Assembly: GCA_964019415.1 (NCBI GenBank)
Contig: OZ025887.1
Span: 1,389,616 to 1,453,615 of the forward strand
DNA from: Ianthella basta
Taxonomy: Eukaryota > Porifera > Demospongiae > Verongiida > Ianthellidae
Direction of reading: 5' to 3'
Length of the DNA: 64,000 nucleotides
Under the pieces are notes generated by a model. The model was given only the letters and a program-made list of their open reading frames with translations, searched no databases and had not been told where the DNA came from. Every line of letters begins with the position of its first letter. Position 1 is the stretch's first letter. The position numbers and the translations under genes were made by a program. Below, piece by piece: positions 1 to 16,764 of the stretch.

Positions 1-953
1 TACTGCCACACAAACGGTGCTCTTGAGAGGCCAGAGGGGAAGCTGTCAGTGGTAGCACCACTGAATGGTCCTTCTGCCTCCCTTTCGATCCAAGGGTTCC
101 GTCCATCAGTCAAATATGGAAAGAGCTTCAAGATCCATCCACTGGAGTAGGGACCTCCAGAATCATCGTTGAGTTTGTAAATGTCTGACCAAAATCTCTG
201 GTCCACGTCTCCAGAGCTGGCAGCCACAAATTGGTCCAAAATGGGCAGAAGGGAGGGAATCCACCACTCCAAGTCAAACTGTGTCAGCTGCTCTGCCTTC
301 TCTCGTATCATGCGCCAATCTTCAGGGGAGCCCTCCAGAGTAATCTCAGGGATGCCACACATTGTATACACACCAAAGTGAAAATATGATTTCATTGCTT
401 CCATGAGGACGATCTCGCTCACTGCCTTGCTCACAGGGTCAGTGGTGGAGAACTGTGGGAGGATGAGGTCATGTGTCTCAGCACCAATGTGGCCACGGAT
501 CTGAGCAGAGAAGTCACTGAACACCTCCTGCCATGGATTTTGCTGGCCTTTCACAAAGTCATCACGCCTTACCACTATCTCTTCCTTCCCCTCGTGAGAC
601 ACAAACTTGCTTCTAAGCTTCTCAGCGTTCTCGTTCACATGAATAGAGAGACCTTGCATAATGCACAGCCAGATCATGTCTGGACTCAGCACGAGAGGGT
701 AGTGACGGTCGAAGGCAGTGTGGACGGCCTTAACCAGGGCATTGATCTCACCAGTTGGACAGAAGAATACGAGGCCTTCCTTAGGCGTTGGCCTACTCCT
801 GTGAACCACCGGATCTGATTGGTTGTAGCACGCTTCCACATTGTACCCCAATCTGGAGTTGATATGCTCCTTCATCGTTCCCGTCGGGAGGGCCTCCGTG
901 GAGCGCTTAACCTTTGGGTCTACGGTGAACGTAAAGGCTTTGGGTGCAGCCAT
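1..953 (-). CDS. DUF4419-family protein, N-terminal part (3' end outside window)
   Basis: An open frame runs without a stop or intron from an ATG at 953 down to base 1, about 317 codons; the C-terminus is beyond the left edge. The protein resembles the DUF4419 family, found in fungi, amoebae and many invertebrates and of unknown biochemical role. Recognisable family stretches are a segment around LSPDMIWLCIMQGLSIHVN and another around GVYTMCGIPEITLEGSPEDW, followed by a tryptophan-rich stretch (LEWWIPSLLPILDQF). There is no signal peptide or membrane segment, so a cytosolic protein is likely. The ATG was chosen because it sits in an AAAATGGC context and lies 28 bp from the divergent acid phosphatase start. 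Family assignment is from memory of the conserved stretches; function is not inferred. Confidence 0.8.
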   Translation of the reverse strand, partial: MAAPKAFTFTVDPKVKRSTEALPTGTMKEHINSRLGYNVEACYNQSDPVVHRSRPTPKEGLVFFCPTGEINALVKAVHTAFDRHYPLVLSPDMIWLCIMQGLSIHVNENAEKLRSKFVSHEGKEEIVVRRDDFVKGQQNPWQEVFSDFSAQIRGHIGAETHDLILPQFSTTDPVSKAVSEIVLMEAMKSYFHFGVYTMCGIPEITLEGSPEDWRMIREKAEQLTQFDLEWWIPSLLPILDQFVAASSGDVDQRFWSDIYKLNDDSGGPYSSGWILKLFPYLTDGRNPWIEREAEGPFSGATTDSFPSGLSRAPFVWQ

Positions 954-981
954 TTTTGCATATGAAGCACGTGACTGGAAG
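954..981. promoter_or_regulatory. 28-bp divergent intergenic region with E-box and TISU-like start context
   Basis: Only 28 bp separate the ATG of the DUF4419 gene (951-953, minus) from the ATG of the acid phosphatase gene (982, plus). The gap contains CACGTGAC at 968-975, an E-box that matches the core of the CLEAR element bound by TFEB/MITF factors on lysosomal genes. The phosphatase ATG is embedded in GAAGATGGCGGT (978-989). That matches 11 of 12 positions of the TISU/YY1 consensus SAASATGGCGGC, known from mRNAs with very short 5' leaders. The sequence matches are direct; regulatory function is inference. Confidence 0.55.
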
Positions 982-5037
<4,056 letters not shown>

Positions 5038-5177
5038 CACTTACTGCTGCACATGTCAGTGTACAAGGTCCACCACCTATGTGTATGATATAATATGTAG
5101 GTTGAAGTGGTAGTGAAATATACGGTGGCTGAATATGTGATGTTGGAGTTGTGTGGTTGAATGCATGAAGATTGTCT

Positions 5178-8100
5178 CTACACTCTCTTGATCTTCGTAA
5201 TGGGTGGAACTTGAAGTGTTACCATGGTAACACCACTTGAAGATGTCCGACTCCTCTTCTTGTTGTTTGCACAATTCACGGCTGGAGTTAGCCAATAGCT
5301 TGGCACTGGTTTCCCCACACAGGCCTGCAAGAACGCAAACCAATTCCACATCACTGTACCACCACCACACAGTGCAAGTAACAACATATGCCTATTCACT
5401 GTCTGTCCACATCAGTAGATGTGCTATACAGTAATTATGTTACAACATATAAAACACCACCAGTGCAAGTTGCAGAAGGTGATCGAGGTGGGCCATGCAC
5501 TATATGGGTGTAGATATTTGCAGTATACTCAGTGGCATAAAACACCAGTGCAAGTTGCATAACGGTCAGCACACCAGCATGGGGACAAGTTGGAACGGAT
5601 GTAGCATCCACATGCATGCAGGCTTAGAGCACACGGGTAGGAAATTACAAAGATGGACCTGAAAAGCTGTTGCACTGCAGTCCAGCCACAGAAGGTTCCA
5701 CGGTGCTGCATGCAATCATTAAAAACACCACACACCATAAACACATGTACTACAACAACGTTTCCACACCTCACCATCATTATCCCTCTGGTGCTGTCAA
5801 CCACGAAGCCTTCCTGCTTGCCCAACTGTTGCAGAATGTCCTCACTCACATGAGCAACACCAGCTGTGCATGGCAGCCAAACAGGAATAAAGCACTGAGC
5901 TATTCACATCACACACGCACGTACAGCTTATAGTTTACAAATCTTAAGTTTAGTAGGTATGAAATTATATACGTACAGTATGCATTCCAGTAAGGTATAA
6001 ACCTAGTAAAAGGGATCAAGCATGTTTCTAAATATAATGTGCAGCAAAATCATTAATGTGAGGCACGTGTGTCAGTCAGGGGTATAGACATGTGACACGA
6101 CTGATCAAAGTGGTGGGAAGGCTACATAAATGGAATGTTGTATGTATGTCTGTATCTAGAGAATTGCAAGTGTTCATTGGAGCAAGACTGAGTGAGTGAG
6201 TGTACAGTCTACACTGTAGAGTTGTATCAGGTTTGTACCTTTGGTGGTGAGTGCCAGTAGCTGGGCAACCTCCAGGGTCTTCCCGTACACAGAGTACACC
6301 GGCTGTTGGTGCTGCATTATCACAACCCCCGTTAATGGACCTACATGGCGACAGGGAGCATTGCATGGGAAGAATGGAGTGGATGGTAAGGGGTGATGCA
6401 GCATTAGGTTGATGGTGCTCAGAGAATTAAGGTACTGGACCTCCTCTTTATGCCTTCTGATGTATGCGTAGGGGTTCTATATAGGTCACTAGTGGTTGCT
6501 ATGGGCAACAGGTTGTGAACAAAATGGAAGACAGGAATTCAGCTAAAGTAGCTAAACAAGGGCAATGCTCCAAGATCAATGACACAGTGGCCTTCACTGT
6601 ACGTATCTCAAGCACATGCACAGTTCATAACTCCTTCGCTTGCACACTGTTCTGCCCAACACCTGCTCTGGCCTTTCCTCCCTACCTGTGTGCAATCCTA
6701 CTCGGACCTGAGATCGCTTATTAGCCCTTCCCACTTCCTTCTTGGACAGGTTCTTAACAGCCATCATCAGCTGCAATGCTAGCTTGCTCAGTTGTGTCAC
6801 ATGACAGGAGTCTTCATTGTCATGGACACCAGACACAAAGACATCTGCATTGCATGAGAGTATCAGCATGTATTGGTTATGGGGGCTTGCTAAATAAGAA
6901 GCAGTATTGGTTTGGGGGCTTGCTAAATAAGAAGCAGTATTGGTTATGGGGGCTTGCTAAGTAAGAAGCAGTATTGGTTATGGGGGCTTGCTAATTAAGT
7001 AAGAAGCAGTATTGGTTATGGGGGCTTGCTAAATAAGAAGCAATGTTGGTTATGGTGGCTTGCTAAATAAGAAGCAGTATTGGATATTGGGGCTTGCTAA
7101 GTAAGAAGCAGTACTGTTATGGTGGCTTGCTAAATAAGAAGCAGCATTGGATATTGGGGCTTGCTAAGTGAGAAGCAGTATTGGTTATGGAGGCTTGCTA
7201 AATAAGAAGTAGTATTGGATATTGGGGCTTACTAAATAAGAAGCAGTATTGGTTATGGGGGCTTGCTAAGTAAGAAGCAGTACTGTTATGGGGGCTTGCT
7301 AAATAAGAAGCAGTATTGTTACGGAGGCTTGCTAAATAAGAAGTATTGGTTAAGGGGGCTTGCTAAATAAGAAGCAGTATTGGTTAAGGGGGCTTGCTAA
7401 ATAAGAAGCAGTATTGGATATGGAGGCTTGCTAAATAAGAAGCAGTATTGGTTAAGGGGGCTTGCTAAATAAGAAGCAGTATTGGTTATGAGGGGCTTGC
7501 TAAATGAGAAACAGTATTGTTACGGTGGCTTGCTAAATAAGAAGCAGTATTGGTTATGGGGGGCTTGCTAAATAAGAAGCAATAAGCTTTTAGTAGTATA
7601 TAGTGGGCCCTAACTAATAGGAAGGTGACTGGAAAAGGACCACACAGTCACAGACATGAAAATGGTCTTGTCCTAAGAGAAGTGGGTCCTAGATAAGAAG
7701 CACTAATGGGCATTTACTAAGAGGCCGCTGGTTTCTAGCTAAGAGCATTTGTTCTAACTAAAAAAGCAATGAGTATCATACACTCACAGGCTGTTCCAGC
7801 ATGGTGCACCCTGTGCACAGGGAAAGTACTGGAAATGTCTTCAAACGTCTTCTGCACACTGTTCAGCAGTTCCAGAGTGGCTGAGGCATCCTGTTCACTG
7901 TCGTCTGCCTTTGGCAGGTCTAGCTCACTGCATGCAGTGGATGATGGGAACTTGGTAAAGAAGGAGAACTGTGTGCTGTTTACAGTGCAAATTACATATA
8001 AGGCGAGGCTGCACCTTCCAATGTGAGGATGTGTGCGGAATGAATTGACTAGAATGGACAATGTCTACAGGCATGTATTGCCCAATACAATGTCAGCCCT

Positions 8101-11100
8101 ATAACCTTAACGTAATATGTGATAAGCACCCAGGGCGACTGCGTGTTCATTCTAGTCAGTTGAGCCCATGTGTGTGTGTGTCAGCGGGTGAAGTGACAGT
8201 TGTATGGACCCTGCCATAGAGTATTGTATTGCCACATATTGTGCTCACGTACTTTATCATGTATGTAAGCACAGTACAATGCACCATTGACAACATGTAG
8301 CAACTTGTTGTGCATGTGACACTCACATGACCAGAACTGATGCGGAGGGGAACTCCCTTGGTGGAATCGTTCTTCCCTCTTGTACTTTTTGGGCCAGAGA
8401 ACTGGGAAGAAAACCTGCAAAGAAACACACGTAACAGAAGGGTAACAGAAGGAGCCAGCAGAGTGTATTACTGGTGGAGCAGGTTGGGAGATTCATGAAA
8501 CAGGACAGGAATGTTTAATGAATACTTTCTGAAGCCGCTTGGATATCAAATTGCAGTGAAGCAGCTGCAAGCATAGTCCCTGTGAATAGCTAGGATAGGA
8601 CTAATGCATGATAGTTCTGATCAGTGACAGGACGCAAACATTCAACTGCATCCATGCAGAGGGCAAGACTGTTGTGGTGGCAGTGAGCTCACGATGCAGT
8701 GCCATGTTGTTCCTCTTCTTCTCCAACTGTAGCCACTGTGTTCTCTCCTCCAGCACATCCTCAAGGTTCTTGGAGTAAGTCTCCAACTGCATTGTGGATG
8801 GGAGTGGTAGGCTGGGTGAGGCCTTTGGTTGAGTGACACATACACACAGATACACATACGTACATTCACACACAACGCACAGACAACATACACACAGAAA
8901 CACCACACACAGGCACACATACAATACACACACACCAAAGCATTCACATATGTACTGTACACATATACTGTATATACAGTATGTACAGACACAGACACGT
9001 GGATTCACTTTAAACTGGATTTACGTACGCAGCAGTACAGGGCTCGTTTATTAGTATTCTGCAGCAATGCTCTTACCAGTGTGAGCATGTTACTGTTGGA
9101 GATACGTGACTGCTTTGGATCCAGCAATCTGAGCCTGTCAGCAACCACCTCAGAGGTTGGCCTGGATGCAGGATGAGTGCTTGTGCACTCCGCACAGAGC
9201 TTCAGATGGAGAGGAAGAAAGAGAGAAGGACGGACAAAGTGCTCTTGTGAGATGGATGAGTGGTGATGTGGACATGATTGTTTGATGTGTCAGTTAGCTG
9301 GAAATGGATAGATGTGTATACGGGGCAAGTATGAGAGAGTGAGAAAAGGGCTGAGTTGTATACGTATGCAGTTGGAGAGAGAGTGACAAGTTGCTGATAG
9401 AGCTGTGAAATGAAGATAGTTGTGTGTGGGTGGGGGGGGGGGGGGTGGATGGGTGTGTCCCCATTGATATGTGACTTTTCCCAAACATCCATCTCCAAAA
9501 ACACTCGCCGACACAAAATAACACATTCATTCACATAGCACCATCTATTCCACTCACCTGAAGGTAATCATACGGAACATCCTTGTCAAAGTTGCTTGCT
9601 TTCATTGCCTTGATGACTTGCTGTTCGCTCCTTGAGTCAAGCATGGACTTGTGACATGCCAGCTCACTCATGATAATGCCCAGACTGTACAACGCACAAG
9701 GACATACATACGTATTATACAAGAGTTAGTATGTGGGTCAGTGCTCAATTTCCTCTGTATACCATCAATGGCTATACAGCACATGTGGACAAATTTGTTG
9801 CACGACTTATATTTTGCGGAGGAGTGCATCTTGCCAGAGGATTTTGTGATTATTTTTGTGAAGCCCTTGTTCGTACCTCACCTAATGTTTAACGACAGCA
9901 GGGAGGGTTCACATTTTCATTTTCACCCACGTCCAAATTCCCATTAAATTTGTATGCACAGTCATGGTATTGATAGCCACTATCCCATGTAGTTCAAGAA
10001 GGCAGCAGCTACATTTACAAGCAAGCCCACATACGTACCTGTAGACATCACTCGCAGCAGATGGAGGGGAACCAAGCAGTCGGACTTCAGGTGACTGGAA
10101 CATCACCTTCATGGGGGGGGGGGGGGGGAGTCGAGGATGCATTAAGCATGCATGTGTGTATGTACATGTGTTAAAACCTTACTCACAATGAACTCACACT
10201 ACTTCCACAACTGCAAGCTAGTACGTATACAAGAATGTGTATGACAGCTACTGCATAGATACCCATCTATAGCTACTGCAGATGTATTAAATGCCTTACA
10301 CACTGCATGCAGTTGTGGATATAATAGTCCCACATTTCGCGTCAATCGCACGCAAAGTGCGGGAGGAGTTTGTGAACAAACTTTTCTAGCTCTACTGAAT
10401 TATATAATAATCATACAGATTACCTATGCACAAGTGCAGTTATAATTTTGCACATAATATAATTATATTACTTCATGCATTATTACTGTTCTATAGCAGT
10501 TCAGAGGCCAATATATGACATAGTAATTCAATATGTGTGTTGTGAGGTGACCTCACCTTTGTTGCTGACTTGAATTGCTTCCGGTACATGGACTTTCTGG
10601 TCCACTGTTGCACAGAGAAGACAGAAATATCACTATCCAATGAAGTGCATAGCTGTATCCAAATACCATTAACTGCCATATACTGTTTACAGTGGCACAT
10701 ACATCTGCAATCAGAATAACTTCAGGAAGCCCCAAGTATCCTCATTACGTAGGGAGGTGTTCAGAGACAGATTTGTACGCATCTTTTTGTATGTATATAT
10801 AGTTATGTTAGCAGGCACTGTCCTAGCCCATTAGAGAGGTGTATGCTCTGAATTCAGCGAGTCCAATATGAGAGGTTTACACTGTGCCTACGAAATATGC
10901 TTTCAACAGTGGTACAGCAACTATTCTGAATAATATTGCCTGCCTTTCGATTCTCTGCAGTGGTATCTGATCTTGTGGAGTCAAGGATACTGTGGAGAGC
11001 AAAATCTGTTTGAGGGAGAGAGAATAAGTGACTGAACTGCAGACCTTCTGACCATCTCAAGAAGGACGTCCCTACAAGAAACATGATACAGCCATGCCTG

Positions 11101-14100
11101 TTGAGCACACCTGTGAGCTTCAAAGTCCATCGATTGTCAATGACACAGTTGGTGGAGGAGAGACGACCATGGAAGACCTTCTTGGAGTGCAGATATGCCA
11201 GCCCCCTGCAGGCATCCATGGCAAAGGTCAGCCTGAAGGCCCAGCCAAGCTGGACAGTATCCAGTGTGAGCACTTCCAGTAAGCTTCCTTTGATGCAGTG
11301 TTCCATTAAGATGGCAGAGAGGGTGGGGTCAAACAAGCAGCCCACGAAGGTGCAAAGGTTGGGGTGCTTTAGCTCTCTGAATAGGAAGACAGGAACAGTG
11401 ACTAGTGTGAAAGGGCACATTTATCGGAGAGCTACTGCATCCCAGATACTGACTTCACATCCCAGCTGTACATCCGTACTGCACAATGCGGGGCATTCGC
11501 AAGAATCATTTCAAGTTGCTGGCCACAGAAACATTTGCAATGAGACTAGCAGCACATTAGTTATACAGTGAAACCTGTCTAAGACAGCAACCTGTGAGCC
11601 AGTTCTAGCTACCTTTATAGAGAGGTGGCTGCTTTTAGAGGTACAGTGGAACCTCAGAAATAAGACCACCTTCCGGACTGTGAAAAGTGGTCTTATTTTC
11701 AAGATGGTCTTAATTCTGAGAACCATAATACATGTATACTGTACATGGATATGGGACTAAACCAAAGTGGTCTTATTTTTAAGGCGGTCACTTTATAGAG
11801 GTGGTCGTTTAGTGGGGTTCCACTGTAGATTGCTGTGTTTTAGCTCCATTTGGGAGGCTGGCTGTTTTAGAGAGGTGGCTGCTGTACCGTCACCATCTTA
11901 GACAGGTTCCACTGTATGCACCATTTGCTGCAGTGACCTTGAACTTAACGGAAACACTGGTATATAGCTACTGAAAAACTAGTTTGAAGAGCACAAACCT
12001 TATCTGCAGAATCTCCTCTCTCATGGATAACGTGAGGTTGCTCTGGGTGAGGGAGATCCTCTTGAGGTACACGTTTTGGTTGTTGCTGCATGTGGTGTGA
12101 AGGAGGAGGAAGAGGCACATTACTGTAGATGGCAGTGAAAGGGAACACAATAAGATTAGTACATATACCTAGTGTACAGTACATCTATCATGCTATTGAT
12201 TGGAGTGTGGTGGTTCAGCAGAGAAAGGTATGCACGTAATTGCTGGTTTATGCAGAGGGAATGGCATTAAATGTTCTGTGGCTTGAAGGAATCTCTTACA
12301 CTTTTCCCATTTTCATGGAAGAGAAGTCACAGCTCTCGATGTACTTCTTGGACCACTGCATCAGCTCAACAAATCCTCTTTCTGTATGTTGGTGATAGGA
12401 GCGAGGGAGTGAGTGAGGCCGGTTAGTATCAATGAATGTGAGTGTGCGTGAGTGTGTGTGAGGGTGTGAGGATAGGGCACGTGATTGTGGGAGTCTCAGA
12501 CTTGTGTTTGTGAGGATAGGATTGTGGGTGTGAGGGTGTGTGAGTGTGAGGGGGTGTGTGAGCATGAGGGAGTGTGGGTGTGAGGGTGTGTGTGGGTGTG
12601 AGGATGTGTGGTTGTGAAGGTGTGTGTCTCTGTGTGGTGGCATGAATGAGTGGGGGTATGAGGATGTGAGTATGGCGGTGATTACATGAATGAAGGATGA
12701 GGTGGAGAATGGATGCATTATATAGAGAGTGAGTGCAGACTGGAACACTGCCATTTGAATGTGGAGAACACAGAAGAGAAAGTGTGGGACAAAGTGAATG
12801 CTTGTGAAGTATATGGCCAGACTTGGGATGGAGAGGATGTATAAGATTCATTTCCTCACTCCTATCAAAGTCAATATCCTCGAGTCGATAAATCCAACTG
12901 TTGTCGTAGAGCAGTGCGCGACTGTCTTGTCGCCATATGCTCCAGATGTACACCACCATGACCAAGAGACACAGAGCAATATACCCCATCCCAATGGTAT
13001 AAAACTGAATGGGATCTGTAAAACAGGAACACAACAAGAGAGGACGATAGTGGATCAAGGAGTGAAAGTGTAACCACATACACTGCATGCTGGTGGTGAG
13101 TGTGCTCATTGACTATGAACCAGATACCTAAGAAATACAACCATCCTGTCATGACGTACTGTCAGCACTGCACCAGCACAACAGCCCTAGCCTCGTGCAT
13201 GAGCTTCTACTGAAGCAGGTATTGGTACATAACACGCAAAACTACCTGCTAATATGTGGGATCAGGTAATCGAAATGTTATATGTGTCAACAGTGAAATG
13301 TCACAAATACAGACCCTCTGATTCCCTATACAGTATATACTTCCTTCACCCTGTCCATATTAGTGACAGAGTTACAATAGTCCCCCCCCCCCCCCCCCCA
13401 GACACACACATACACATAATCACACACCTCAAATAGACTCTATGAAGTGGAACACATCATGACATCACAATGTTATATATGAAATTATACTGTGTTTGCA
13501 TTCCATACACATTTTTGACAAACTATTACTAGGTTTGTGTGTCTCCTATGAAACACTATGTATAAGCAACAGTCAATTGATGCACATTCTTCCCACAAAA
13601 TGCATGTGTAATAACTTTTCCTACAACGTACAGCGCAATGCGTTTGTTGCACTGCATGCTCGGATGCTCAGCTTGTGCCCCACACACCTCTCACAAACAG
13701 TCGTCCTGGACCATCTAGAGGTGCAGTTGTCTTCCCTCCACTGAACACCAGGACCGAGTCATTAGTGGGTGAGCCTGAGCAGTTGAAGAACTGCAAGATG
13801 GGTGGCCCATTTGTGATGGTGAGGGTTGCCTTTGTCTCTACAATCCATGGGAATCCTGCATTGTTTCCCTCTCCTAGCGAAGCATTGTAGCTGCAATCTG
13901 CGTCTGAACCAAGAGGTACAAAGCTCTTGATGTGGTAGGTAGATGTGGTTCGAACACCACTTCTAGAGAATGCCATTGGCCCAGTCACACCATCAAAGGC
14001 CACCTCTGCCATAGCCTCAGCCCAAAGTGTGACGGTATCGGTGGAGCTCAAGGTCACATCGTCCACAGAAAGGCCTGTAGTCTGTGCTTTCATACGCACA

Positions 14101-16076
14101 ATTCTGTCCAGCACTTGAGCTACGTAGTCAACTGTGTCCCAGGCATAAGCTGTTTGCTGTAGAGGATGGCTGCGTAGCAGAAGATGAGACAATGCAGGAA
14201 GGGAGGGGGAGGGGGAGGGGGAGGGAGAGGGAGAGAGGGAAGGGGAAGGGAGAGGGAAAGGAGAGGGAGAAAGAGAGGGAGAGGGAGAGGGGAAGGAGAG
14301 GGAGAAAGAGAGTGAGAGGGAGAGGGAAAGGGAGAGGGGAGGGTGATGGAAGGGAGAGAGTGAGAGGGAGAGGGGGAGGGAGAAGGGGAAAGGGAGAAAG
14401 ACAGCTAGGAAGAGACAAATTAAATATATAGGTAATGTCATGAGAAGTCTTGTGAACAACACAAGGTGGTGCCACATGTAAGCACCAAAGCCTCACAATG
14501 CTCCTCCTTCTGCATCTGTTTGCCATTCCTCAAGGCTATTCAGAAATGCTTGATACTGCTCTCCCAGGCCACCGGTCAGTCCCACTGCTAAAGTGCCAGA
14601 GAGAGCCTGTCTTAGTCTCTGCTGTTCTTCAATTGCGTGCTTCTCAAACATTGCAGTGATGTCATAGTGCTCGGGGAATTCCAGATATTGGTACACATAG
14701 ATCCACACAAACCTTAGTTGACCAAGATGAAGAAATAAAGAGCTGATGTGTGTGCATGTCATATATCAGTGAACCATGCAGTTTACAGCCACCTCCTACA
14801 GCTCTTCTCTTTAAGGAGTTGTTATTCTTTCCTAACCTTAGTTTAAACTATATATTAAGCAGCTTAAACTGCATAAAATAAAAGCAGATATTATTTCTCT
14901 GCCATGTTTGCATGCATGTACTACGTTGCCCACTCACCCTGGTCCATACAACAGCTTCTTTTGTGCTTCTACCAACACGTCAAAATATTCGCACAGTTGT
15001 CCGGCAAATATGATAATTCTCAACTCGTTCTGGTACACTTCTTGCAGCACAGCTTCAGCATTCCTATCATATAATATCTCCTGCACATCCAAGTCTTGCA
15101 GCATACCAAACACATAAGGGACTTCTGCCTCCATTGTGCTACCTGGATCCTCTGAGGGCATTCGTCTGCTTGAATTGTTGTCTTCTTGGCTGTCAGACAA
15201 TGTACTTGCAACTGTCACCTCTTCCCATGCAGCAAGTAAGCCTGCATGGCCACGGAACAGTGTCTTTAAGACAGCTTCATTGGTGTGCATGTGTGAAGGA
15301 ACAACACCAGGCTGTTTGAACTGCGCCCAATCCTCAAGGTGTGATACAAGTGTTTCTGACAGAGGATTTGTGCCTTGTTGAATGAAAGCCACTCTCCTCC
15401 ATCCCATCTGGTGGACAAAAGTAAGGACAGCTTCATACAGATCTGAGGGTGTGGGATAGGGGAAGAAGAAGGGAGCTTTATACTCAGCAAGAAAGCTAGC
15501 TTGCTGCTTGGTGACACTTGTTGGCTCTCGTTTGTAGTAGAGATGGTGATGATCAGTTCTATAGAGAAAGAGCGCCTCTGGGGACATGAACTCGGTTTCA
15601 TCTAACAACTTTAGTAGTACATTTTCAGAGTAGCAGGTGATAAAGTTCATGATGATGAGGGGTTGGCTATCATCCTTAGCTCTCAAGATCTCTGCGAGTT
15701 GACTGTGCTGTGCGTAGTTGGGAAGAAACTGAAGCTGGTGGGAGTGAAGGGTGGTGGTTGAGTTATTGATGATATCTGTCTTTTGCCGAACACTGGCCTC
15801 TACCTGAGGCACGGAGCGCACAGGGCCTATGTTGGTGACATTGGTGATACAGTCTTTTGTGCTGGGGTCTAGAACTATTGCTGGTTGGCAGAGATAACGT
15901 GGCTTGCTTCCTGTACTGTTCCGGTCCAGATTGGGAGCAATGTGTAGAAGCGTGTCCTCTTGGCCAAGAAAGGCCAAGGTGACGTTGCTGCGACTTTTGC
16001 CAGTGGCCACCAACGGAACTGCTGTCCAGCACAAGCACACACACCAAAGGAGGGGAACCACTGGAAGATTGTTCAT
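5178..16076 (-). CDS. Receptor guanylyl cyclase-like protein with degenerate cyclase domain (19 exons)
   Basis: Exons (5' to 3' on minus): 16076-14938, 14712-14497, 14169-13688, 13015-12860, 12381-12300, 12085-11999, 11376-11111, 11005-10881, 10604-10557, 10106-10039, 9684-9558, 9199-9077, 8786-8647, 8414-8327, 7968-7788, 6844-6686, 6340-6239, 5863-5775, 5324-5178; phases close to 1274 aa. Domain order is that of particulate guanylyl cyclases: signal peptide (MNNLP start), ligand-binding region of ANF-receptor type (to about 610), one membrane helix (about 620-640), kinase-homology domain (about 690-970, with HGRLSSTNC and DFA instead of HRD and DFG), a dimerisation helix (YSKNLEDVLEERT), then a class III cyclase fold (about 1045-1240). 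In the cyclase fold the usual FSDIVGFT reads FFTKFPSST, GDAYM reads GTAYV, and the VNTASRM helix reads LEVAQLL, so both metal Asp and the catalytic Asn and Arg are absent. The donor after exon 13 (GTTGAA) is weak and the exon 8 end is less certain. Confidence 0.85.
5340..5575. repeat. Dispersed CAGTGCAAGTTAC-type repeat, three partial copies
   Basis: The motif CACCACCAGTGCAAGTT-like occurs near 5362, 5457 and 5545, in the last intron of the receptor gene. The same core recurs at 26.6-27.35 kb and 57.29-57.59 kb. Confidence 0.6.
6871..7583. repeat. 35-bp minisatellite, about 20 units, in receptor gene intron
   Basis: Tandem units of roughly 35 bp sharing GGCTTGCTAAATAAGAAGCA, with spacer TATTGGTTATGG variants. 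The array fills most of the 943-bp intron between the exons at 7968-7788 and 6844-6686. Units differ by point changes and small indels, so the array is old rather than a single recent expansion. Confidence 0.95.
8835..8960. repeat. CA-rich imperfect microsatellite in receptor gene intron
   Basis: Imperfect ACACA-rich sequence between the exons at 9199-9077 and 8786-8647; no coding signal. Confidence 0.7.
11567..11914. mobile_element. Nested short inverted-repeat elements (MITE within MITE)
   Basis: The outer element begins ACAGTGAAACCTGTCTAAGA and ends GACAGGTTCCACTGT. A second element (about 11640-11828) with ends CAGTGGAACCTCAGAAATAA and GTGGGGTTCCACTGT lies inside it. Both are bounded by TA, suggesting a Tc1/mariner-type origin. 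The outer family recurs at 17031-17200 and 34848-35004; the inner family recurs at 28712-28892. Located in a receptor gene intron. Confidence 0.75.
12425..12660. repeat. GTGTGAGG-type simple repeat in receptor gene intron
   Basis: About 235 bp of GTGTGAGGGTGTG-like degenerate repeats between the exons at 13015-12860 and 12381-12300. Long reverse-strand frames through it are low complexity and not coding. Confidence 0.8.
14190..14402. repeat. GGGAGA purine tract in receptor gene intron
   Basis: About 210 bp of almost pure A/G on the plus strand immediately upstream (in gene sense) of the exon at 14169-13688. On the gene strand it is a long polypyrimidine tract before the acceptor. Confidence 0.9.
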
Positions 16077-16764
16077 CTTATCCAATTGTGTGCTGGGTCC
16101 AAGAACAGATTGAGTGGGCCAAAGGGGCAAATCAGTGACCAAGCCCGTGTCAGCTACAACTGGGCCAGCACAAAGCTACTTTATCACCTTCATCACTATT
16201 GCTGTCATGGTAACAGCATTTTATAACTCCTTGACAACACTTACATCTTTCACACGGCAAAGAAAGGTTGTAAAAGAGAAGGGTTTCACGTGCCAATATG
16301 ACATTTCCTTGCAAGCAGTAAATACATCATTGAAATTTTTTGATGAGTCTACTGCAAAGGGAGAGTGTTAATGAGACTTGTAACAATGCCGTACAAGTGT
16401 ATGCCAAACCATGCATTTAAATCAGCCATCTTGAATCACGTATATATGCACACCACGGTGACACATACAGAATCTCTGCTTACTACTGATTGCTATTTGC
16501 GAAAGTGAGTTCATCAAGTCGGGGACTTTGTGCATGATGCCAACAATTATGCAAGGGCATCTGGTCATACAGTGGACAATAAATGGTGTGTAGCTATAAT
16601 TATACACATGCATGCACTGACTCTTCATTCAAATCAAGTACATACAACAAAATACAAGTGAGTTCAAACAAACTAGCTTGTAGAATAATGCACTATCATC
16701 ATGTGTTTGCATACGTATTGTAGGTCAGCATTCACTATACTCATTTATAATCTACAATGCCTTA
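16077..16764. other. Intergenic: receptor upstream region and reductase downstream region
   Basis: This stretch lies between the receptor start codon (16076, minus) and the reductase stop (16765, minus). I see no exon, no obvious TATA box and no recognisable repeat. It presumably holds the receptor promoter and the reductase 3' UTR. Confidence 0.5.

Noticed and set aside
6871..7583. Minisatellite as a coding repeat protein (MYW/GGLLNKKQ units)
   Set aside because: It lies inside a phased intron and the frame breaks between units.
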